Shown here: positions 6,544 to 11,261 of the stretch, one piece after another
Layout of the letters: every line of letters begins with the position of its first letter
Position numbering within the stretch: position 1 is the stretch's first letter
Assembly: GCA_900321595.1 (NCBI GenBank)
Contig: ONWP01000121.1
Location: forward strand, 1-11,261
Origin: an uncultured Eubacteriales bacterium
GTDB taxonomy: Bacteria > Bacillota > Clostridia > Oscillospirales > Acutalibacteraceae
Reading direction: 5' to 3'
Length of the DNA stretch: 11,261 nucleotides
Translations under genes and position numbers: made by a program
Notes under the pieces: generated by a model
Database searches by the model: none
What the model was told of the DNA's origin: nothing
The model's input: only the letters and a program-made list of their open reading frames with translations

Positions 6544-6621
6544 ATGGGTGTACAAATCATCGTAATTTTCTTTGACATCCTTCGCGCCGCGTTCCGTCTG
6601 ATCGCAGATCTGCGCAAATGA
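6544..6621 (+). CDS. 25-residue small protein, coupled to the downstream glycosyltransferase
   Basis: An unrecognised small open frame that I support from its signals: GGAGGG at 6532-6537, ATG at 6544, and a TGA stop that overlaps the next gene's ATG as ATGA (6618-6621). The peptide has a hydrophobic N-terminal half (VQIIVIFF at 3-10) and then an amphipathic half with three Arg, a Lys and two Asp, ending DLRK. It would suit a helix lying on or partly in the membrane. The next gene, a polytopic glycosyltransferase, has no ribosome site of its own, so its translation probably relies on ribosomes finishing this frame. It may be a functional small membrane protein acting with the transferase or simply a coupling leader; the sequence does not decide. 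Confidence 0.72.
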   Translation: MGVQIIVIFFDILRAAFRLIADLRK

Positions 6622-8057
6622 GTTCGCCGTTCGCGAAAAAGAAGGGCGAAAGCGTCCTGAACCAGCCGCCGGTGTATCGCTACATCCGGTTTTTCATGCT
6701 GTTTTTCTACGGCTGTTTTGTCATCAACCTGGTCTTCGCTTTCCTGTCCAACGGGGAATCGTTCGCCGCGACGCTGTTCGGCGACTTTCAGGCTACGGAT
6801 CTGTATATGGACTTCTTCAATACGATCCGCGACGCCGGCAACAGCAACGTCTATACCGAACGCAACAATATCTATCCCCCGCTTTGTCTGCTTTTCTTCA
6901 AGTTCCTTGGCTACTTCGTCGACCGAAGACTGGTCGAGCTGAAGGGGCGCCAGCGGCTGCTGCTGCAGATCGATCAGCGCTGCATGATGCTGTACGTGCT
7001 GTACGCCATCGTATGCATGCTGGTCATCATGCGTATTCTGAATGCCTATCTCACTACGCTCGAGCTGGATAAGCGGCTGCGGCTCCACGGGAAATTCCTG
7101 TCGTTCTTCATGCTGGTAAGCTACCCCACGATCTACTGTATCGAACGGGGCAACGTCATTATGCTGTCGTTTATCGCGACCGCGTTTTTCGTCTTCTTTT
7201 ACAGAAGCGCGAACAAGTTTTTGCGGGAACTGTCGCTTATCTGTCTGGCCGTCGCGGCCGGCATCAAGCTGTATCCCGCGATCTTCGGCATTTTGCTCTT
7301 GCTGGACAAGAAGTATAAAATGGCGATCCGCGCGATCGTCTACGGCATTTTGGCCATCGCGCTGCCCGCGGTCGTGTTCCTGCGCCCCGGCGCGGTCGCC
7401 ACGGCCTCGATCGTGCCCGGCGCGGTCGGCGCGGCGGCAGCGGCGGCGGACGGCGGCGTCGTCAGGAATCTGATCCAGAATATTCTGAAATTCGCGTTCG
7501 AAAAGAAATCGACGCTGAATTTCTCCTCCGTCAGCGTGGAGAACTTCGTTTTCCTGGCCGACCCCTTCGCGATCGCCCCCGCGAAGGTCCTCTGCGTGAT
7601 CACGGAGGCGATCGCGGCCGTCACGCTTATTTTCGCGAAAAAGCGCTGGCAGCAGGTGCTGCTCGTCTGCTATCTGATGCTCAACATCCCGGCGGCGTCC
7701 AGCTCCTACTCCCTGACGTTTTTGATCATCCCGTTCTTCATCTTTCTGTTTGAGGAGAAGCCGTCCGGCAAGCTGGACGCGTTTTTCCACACGGTCTTCA
7801 CGCTGATCCTGGTGCCGCTGCCCACGCTCTGGTACTTCCAGACGGACACAGTTGTGGACTTCATGACGAACACGCTCGGCATCAACTACAACTCCAAAGC
7901 CAACCAGCTGGTGTCCGGCTTCCTGTTCCAGGCGATGTTTGTCGCGATTGTCATTTTCGTATTCATTTGCTTCGCGCAGTCGAAGAAAGCCGCGAAGCAG
8001 AAGAAAGCGACCGCGCCCCTTGAAGAATCCGAGCAGTACGAGCTCGCCGCCTCATAA
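6618..8057 (+). CDS. GT87/DUF2029-like polytopic membrane glycosyltransferase
   Basis: A 479-residue protein with many hydrophobic helices, resembling GT-C transferases of the GT87/DUF2029 type, which use a polyprenyl-phosphate sugar to glycosylate a lipid or glycan on the outer membrane face. Seen: a first helix at about 22-44; an acidic loop ATDLYMDF with D61 and D65, the usual site of catalytic Asp in GT-C enzymes; NIYPPL at 84-89; IERGN at 175-179; and GIKLYP at 215-220, the last three being typical of this family. An Ala/Gly-rich, low-complexity stretch lies at about 257-282 in a probable outer loop. The C-terminus (about 454-479) is polar and lysine-rich and probably cytosolic. The start overlaps the small gene's stop. 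The GT2 gene follows after 14 bases, so both transferases probably act in one surface-glycan or glycolipid pathway. Sugar and acceptor are unknown. Confidence 0.8.
   Translation: MSSPFAKKKGESVLNQPPVYRYIRFFMLFFYGCFVINLVFAFLSNGESFAATLFGDFQATDLYMDFFNTIRDAGNSNVYTERNNIYPPLCLLFFKFLGYFVDRRLVELKGRQRLLLQIDQRCMMLYVLYAIVCMLVIMRILNAYLTTLELDKRLRLHGKFLSFFMLVSYPTIYCIERGNVIMLSFIATAFFVFFYRSANKFLRELSLICLAVAAGIKLYPAIFGILLLLDKKYKMAIRAIVYGILAIALPAVVFLRPGAVATASIVPGAVGAAAAAADGGVVRNLIQNILKFAFEKKSTLNFSSVSVENFVFLADPFAIAPAKVLCVITEAIAAVTLIFAKKRWQQVLLVCYLMLNIPAASSSYSLTFLIIPFFIFLFEEKPSGKLDAFFHTVFTLILVPLPTLWYFQTDTVVDFMTNTLGINYNSKANQLVSGFLFQAMFVAIVIFVFICFAQSKKAAKQKKATAPLEESEQYELAAS
7386..7428 (+). repeat. In-frame 13-base direct repeat in the GT87-like gene
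   Basis: The 13-mer cccggcgcggtcg occurs at 7386-7398 and 7416-7428, offset by exactly 30 bases, and encodes PGAV at residues 257-260 and 267-270. A GCG-rich run coding for six alanines follows. It looks like a local in-frame duplication in a tolerant loop. Confidence 0.75.
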
Positions 8058-8071
8058 AGAAAGGTAACGCT

Positions 8072-9055
8072 ATGCAGCCCCTCATCTCGGTGATCATACC
8101 GGCATACAACAATGAAGCGGATATCGCGGCCGCGATCAACAGCGTTCTCGCGCAGTCGTATCCCGCCTGGGAGCTGATCGTCGTGGACGACGGATCGGCC
8201 GACGGCACCGGCGCGATCTGCGACGATTACGCCGCGCGCGACAGCCGCATCCGGGTGATCCACAAGAAAAACGCCGGCGTCTCCGCCGCGCGCAATACCG
8301 GTCTCTCAATGATGGAAGGCGCGTTCGTCACGTTTCTGGACGGCGACGACGAACTGACGCCGGACGGCCTTGAGAACCTGTACAGCGGCGTAAACGGCAC
8401 CGGCGCGCTGCTTTCCTGCTGCGGACAGGTCAAGCACGCCGCGGGCGGCTACGTTTACAACAAGTTCATCCGCGAGGACGCGGCCCGCGTGACCTGCGTC
8501 ACCGGACGGCAGGCCGCGATCGGCATGTTCTACGGCGACCTGATCAGCGCCAGCGCCGGCTGCAAGCTGTACAAAAAAGAGCTCTTCGACCGCAAATTCA
8601 ACTTTTCCACCGACCTGGTCATGGGCGAGGACACCTATTTCGCCTACCGCTGCTTCCGCGAGGCGTCCCTCGTCGCCATCGTCAACGCGCCCTGCTACGT
8701 CTACAACTACAACGAGACCGGCGTCACGAACAAGAAGACGAACTTCATCAAATTCTACGACTACGTGCGTATGTACGACGCCGTGCTGCGGGAAGATCCG
8801 TGGCCCGGCGACAAGGAATTCCGGCGCGCGCTGCTCTCCCGCCTCGTGGAGAACAACTTCTGGGCGCTGATGAAGCTGCGGCAGGACGAGACCCCCTACC
8901 CGGAGGAGATCGCCCACATCGAGGACAACATCCGCGCGTACCGCGCCGACGTGATCCGCAACCCGAAGGCGCAGAAGCGCGTGCGTTACGCCTGCGCGCT
9001 GTCCTACGCGGGGTTCAGCAGCCTGTTTCTGTTCTACGACCTGTTCGACGTCTGA
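8072..9055 (+). CDS. GT2 family glycosyltransferase
   Basis: A 327-residue inverting GT-A glycosyltransferase that transfers a sugar from a nucleotide sugar in the cytoplasm, most often during polysaccharide or teichoic-acid-like glycan synthesis. Seen: the N-terminal nucleotide-binding strand ISVIIPAYNNE (5-15), VVDDGS with D39/D40 (37-42), NAGVSAARN (67-75), the metal-binding DGDD (90-93) in place of the simple DxD, and the catalytic-base region MGEDTYF (184-190). The last hundred residues are helical and unassigned, and end in a weakly hydrophobic stretch (SYAGFSSLFLFYDLF) that may touch the membrane. The ATG at 8072 has AAAGG about 10 bases upstream. It is the last gene of the unit and is closed by a strong terminator. 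The specific sugar cannot be inferred. Confidence 0.93.
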   Translation: MQPLISVIIPAYNNEADIAAAINSVLAQSYPAWELIVVDDGSADGTGAICDDYAARDSRIRVIHKKNAGVSAARNTGLSMMEGAFVTFLDGDDELTPDGLENLYSGVNGTGALLSCCGQVKHAAGGYVYNKFIREDAARVTCVTGRQAAIGMFYGDLISASAGCKLYKKELFDRKFNFSTDLVMGEDTYFAYRCFREASLVAIVNAPCYVYNYNETGVTNKKTNFIKFYDYVRMYDAVLREDPWPGDKEFRRALLSRLVENNFWALMKLRQDETPYPEEIAHIEDNIRAYRADVIRNPKAQKRVRYACALSYAGFSSLFLFYDLFDV

Positions 9056-9074
9056 CACACAAAACGCGATACAG

Positions 9075-9106
9075 CGGACGCAAGCGGCGCTTCGTCCGTT
9101 TTTTTT
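9075..9106 (+). terminator. Intrinsic terminator after the GT2 gene
   Basis: The stem cggacg (9075-9080) with cgtccg (9093-9098) is extended by aagc/gctt after a one-base bulge, with a three-base loop, and is followed by eight T (9099-9106). It separates the glycosyltransferase unit from the CapA-like gene. Confidence 0.88.
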
Positions 9107-9128
9107 GACCGAAGCGCGGGCGCTCCGT

Positions 9129-9158
9129 TTGACAAGCCCCGCGCGTTTATTGTATAAT
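9129..9158 (+). promoter_or_regulatory. Sigma-A promoter for the CapA-like gene
   Basis: Perfect TTGACA (9129-9134), an 18-base spacer, and perfect TATAAT (9153-9158). In the short leader, ccgcg (9180-9184) and cgcgg (9190-9194) can form a small hairpin just ahead of the AGGGA ribosome site (9196-9200). Confidence 0.85.
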
Positions 9159-9208
9159 CGCCGTATCAAATAAAAAAGACCGCGAAAACCGCGGCAGGGA
9201 CGGATACC

Positions 9209-10375
9209 ATGAAACAGAACGTATCACTCGCCTTTACCGGCGACATCGGCTTCGACCGCTATATGGCCGGAAAATGGACCGATGAATCGCTCATCTCGGA
9301 TGAGATCCTCGCCTTTCTCGGCACGGCGGATCATGTGATCGCGAACGTGGAAGGCCCTGTCATCGGCATGGAGGCGAATACGACGACCTCCGGCGCGCAG
9401 CAGCTCCTGCACTCCATCGACCCCGCCGCCGTCAGCGTCCTCAAACGCATCGGCGCGGACGTCTGGAACATCAACAACAACCACATCATGGACGCGGGCC
9501 CCGAAGGGCTTCGCAGCACGCTCGACTACGCAAGGTCAAGCGGCGCGAAGACGCTCGGCGCAGGGATGGATATCGACGAGGCCATGCGGCCCGTGATCCT
9601 CGACGGCGCCGGCGGGATCGGCCTGATCGGCGTCGGCTACAGGCGCGCCTGCCGCGCCGCGGACGTCGGCAAGCCCGGGTGCTTCAGCTGGAGCGAGATG
9701 GACGCGATCCGCGACGTCATAAAAGCGGTCAAATCGACCTGCCGCTGGTGCGTGATCGTCGCGCACGGCGGCGAGGAATTCACGGCGATCCCCTCGCCCT
9801 ACGTCCGCGACCGGTACCTGGCGTATCTCGACATGGGCGCGGACGCGGTCGTTTCGCATCATCCGCACGTGCCGATGAATTACGAGACGGTCGGCGGCAA
9901 ATACATCTTTTACTCGCTCGGCAACTTCATCTTCGACACCGATTATCAGCGCGCCCAATTCAACACGGACGTCGGTCTGATCGTCAGACTCGATTTCACA
10001 GAGGAAACGCTCTCCTTCGAGCCGATGGGGATCCGCATCGTGCGCGGCGAGGAGCGCGTTGTGAAGGACGCGCTGCCGCTGATCTTCCGGGATGTGCCGC
10101 CGCAGGAATACGAGCTGCTCGCGCCGCTGGGCGCGAAGCTCCTGGTGCAGGCGACGAAACGGCAGATGACGTTCCTGTACCCCGAACGGTTCGCGAACGC
10201 GACCGAGGAGCAGTGGCGTGAGCACTTCGCCGAGCCGCTTCGCACCGGACGCGTCCCGGGCGAATGCCTCGACTTTTACATCATCTGTCCGCTGGCGGAA
10301 AAGGAAAAAGAAAAAGCGTGGCAAAAAAGCACGCTCGAGGACGTTAAGACCTTCATTCTGCGTCAGCTGGACTGA
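9209..10375 (+). CDS. CapA-family protein (metallophosphatase fold), apparently cytoplasmic
   Basis: A 388-residue member of the CapA / PGA_cap family, a branch of the calcineurin-like metallophosphatase fold, named for poly-gamma-glutamate capsule synthesis. Seen in order: FTGDIGFDR with D12, ANVEGP with E48, NNNHIMD with N91, H92 and D95, VAHGGEEF with H186 and E189, VVSHHPHVP with H217, H218 and H220, and SLGNFIFD with N239. These are the expected metal and phosphate site motifs. The protein starts right at the first strand of the fold, with no signal peptide, lipobox or membrane helix, unlike classic membrane-bound CapA. No capB, capC or capE gene is nearby, so capsule synthesis is not supported by context. 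It has its own promoter and terminator. The C-terminal third (about 270-388) is unassigned. The reaction is unknown. Confidence 0.88.
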   Translation: MKQNVSLAFTGDIGFDRYMAGKWTDESLISDEILAFLGTADHVIANVEGPVIGMEANTTTSGAQQLLHSIDPAAVSVLKRIGADVWNINNNHIMDAGPEGLRSTLDYARSSGAKTLGAGMDIDEAMRPVILDGAGGIGLIGVGYRRACRAADVGKPGCFSWSEMDAIRDVIKAVKSTCRWCVIVAHGGEEFTAIPSPYVRDRYLAYLDMGADAVVSHHPHVPMNYETVGGKYIFYSLGNFIFDTDYQRAQFNTDVGLIVRLDFTEETLSFEPMGIRIVRGEERVVKDALPLIFRDVPPQEYELLAPLGAKLLVQATKRQMTFLYPERFANATEEQWREHFAEPLRTGRVPGECLDFYIICPLAEKEKEKAWQKSTLEDVKTFILRQLD

Positions 10376-10384
10376 CCGCATCGT

Positions 10385-10424
10385 AAAATACTGCCGCGGC
10401 CGAACCGGTTCCGCGGCAGTTGTT
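10385..10424. terminator. Bidirectional terminator between the CapA-like and P-loop kinase genes
   Basis: The perfect stem actgccgcgg (10390-10399) with ccgcggcagt (10411-10420) has an 11-base loop that can pair further internally. The minus-strand exit is T-rich (tattttacg), giving a good terminator for the P-loop gene; the plus-strand exit (ttgttcattt) is weaker. Confidence 0.75.
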
Positions 10425-11261
10425 CATTTCTGCGCCAGCGCCTGTCGGAGCGCTTCCACGGCGCGTTCATCCGGTGTGCACCGCAGACGCAGCACCGGGA
10501 CCGCGGCCGCCATCTGCCCGCACAGCGTCACGTTCTTTTCGAGCAGCGGCTTGTCCCAGAGCACTTTATAACAGGCCTCAAACAGGACGCGGAACGCGTC
10601 AAGCCCCCGCAGCCGCTCGACCCGGTTTTCCGGCGCTTTTTCCACCCGGACGACGCACCGCAGCGGCAGGCGCACGTTCCGGCAGACAGTCCCGGAGCCC
10701 CGGAACGGCACGCCGCATACATACGCGCCGCCGTCTGAGAGGATCGCCTTGTCCTCGTTGCAGAGCGCCGCGCCCGCGTACCGCTCCCAGAGCGCCGCCT
10801 GCGTCGATTTGCCGCCGCCGCTGGGCGCCGTAAAGAGGATCCCGGCGCCGTCCTTTTCCACAAAGGACGCGTGCGCGACACAGAGTCCGGCCTCCGCCGC
10901 GAACTCCTCGAGCCCCATCAGGTTGAAGGCGACGCGCGGCCACAGCCTGCCGGCGTAATGAGACAAAAACAGCACCCGGTATTCGCCCGCGCGCGTCCGG
11001 CGTCTGACGGCGAAGAACTCGTGCTCGCCCGCGTCGTCGACGCCGTGGTACCAGGCGGCGGTGCCGTCCGCTTCGCGCGTGACCAGCACGACATCGTTTT
11101 CAAAAAGCGTCTCGCCCCGGGGCTCGAACGGACCCGGCGCGTAATCGAAGCGCACCGTATGGTCCGGCGCGGCAGCCTCGCAGGCAAACGCCGTATACGG
11201 CGCGCGGTCGATCAGCTTTTCGGGCGTGTCCAGCAGGACGACGCGGCCGCCGATGCGGTAA
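10424..11261 (-). CDS. HprK/PEP-carboxykinase-like P-loop protein (5' end beyond right edge)
   Basis: A minus-strand gene open to the window edge: 278 codons are visible. A GTG at 11155 is not a convincing start, because the same frame continues upstream with plausible family sequence (YRIGG, then RVVLLDTPEKLID) and no stop. Walker A is APSGGGKST (10802-10828), preceded by AHASFVEKDG and followed by a conserved acidic NEDKAIL. Further C-terminal are VPFRGSGTVC, RLPLRCVV and the ending VLRLRCTPDERAVEALRQAL. This pattern belongs to small orphan relatives of HPr kinase and PEP carboxykinase in Clostridia, often found beside PqqD-like and peptide-modification genes. They are presumed to bind ATP; the phosphorylated substrate is not known. 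It is too diverged and too short to be called HPr kinase itself. It converges on the CapA-like gene across a shared terminator. Confidence 0.8.
   Translation of the reverse strand, partial: YRIGGRVVLLDTPEKLIDRAPYTAFACEAAAPDHTVRFDYAPGPFEPRGETLFENDVVLVTREADGTAAWYHGVDDAGEHEFFAVRRRTRAGEYRVLFLSHYAGRLWPRVAFNLMGLEEFAAEAGLCVAHASFVEKDGAGILFTAPSGGGKSTQAALWERYAGAALCNEDKAILSDGGAYVCGVPFRGSGTVCRNVRLPLRCVVRVEKAPENRVERLRGLDAFRVLFEACYKVLWDKPLLEKNVTLCGQMAAAVPVLRLRCTPDERAVEALRQALAQK

Noticed and set aside
6503..6545. Earlier ATG at 6503 as a start for a leader peptide
   Set aside because: It sits at about the expected transcription start (TATAAT ends at 6498), so no ribosome site could precede it in the transcript.
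6501..7790. A 429-codon minus-strand frame opposite the GT87-like gene
   Set aside because: Asp/Arg/Gln-rich shadow of a membrane protein gene, with no motifs and no support from the promoter, which points the other way.
9180..9200. Leader hairpin before the CapA-like gene as a riboswitch
   Set aside because: Only a five-base-pair stem in a leader of about 45 bases; too small for any known riboswitch fold.
10424..11155. GTG at 11155 as the real start of the P-loop kinase gene
   Set aside because: The frame stays open to the window edge with family-like sequence upstream and no ribosome site at 11155, so the gene is treated as truncated by the window.

Overview
The window comes from a Gram-positive, Clostridia-type genome (my best guess is an Oscillospirales or Christensenellales-like gut bacterium; this is inference). 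The reading frames are GC-rich and the gaps between them are short and AT-rich. Promoters are near-consensus sigma-A type (TTGACA / TATAAT), Shine-Dalgarno sites are strong AGGAGG-type, GTG and TTG starts are common, and there are compact hairpin-plus-T terminators. The high GC leaves long open frames opposite and beside the true genes; those were discarded.

Layout. Left edge: the N-terminal half of a phenylacetate-CoA ligase-like adenylating enzyme on the minus strand, divergent from a membrane PAP2-family phosphatase (772-1671). A terminator follows, then a two-component system (OmpR-type regulator 1769-2446 and sensor kinase 2427-3659, overlapping by 20 bases). An 11-bp-spaced direct repeat sits in front of it and could be an autoregulatory operator. 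The kinase converges, through a bidirectional terminator, with a minus-strand enzyme of the neutral-ceramidase fold (3725-5170). That gene is divergent from nagA (5365-6474), which encodes N-acetylglucosamine-6-phosphate deacetylase.

The -35 box of the next promoter overlaps the nagA stop codon. It drives a three-gene unit: a 25-residue small protein (6544-6621), a polytopic GT87/DUF2029-like glycosyltransferase joined to it by an ATGA overlap, and a GT2 glycosyltransferase (8072-9055). After a strong terminator and a new promoter comes a CapA-like metallophosphatase-fold protein (9209-10375). It converges with an HprK/PEPCK-like P-loop kinase relative that runs off the right edge.

How the genes fit together. 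Most genes are separate short transcription units, not one pathway. A loose theme is cell-envelope and glycan metabolism: lipid-phosphate phosphatase, amino-sugar deacetylase, two glycosyltransferases and a CapA relative, with a sensor kinase next to the phosphatase. I see no clearly new multi-gene system. The best candidates for new biology are the small protein coupled to the membrane glycosyltransferase, and the ceramidase-fold enzyme that appears to have Asp in place of the catalytic Ser. No RNA genes, CRISPR arrays, insertion sequences or riboswitches were seen, and no gene-free stretch exceeds 300 bases.
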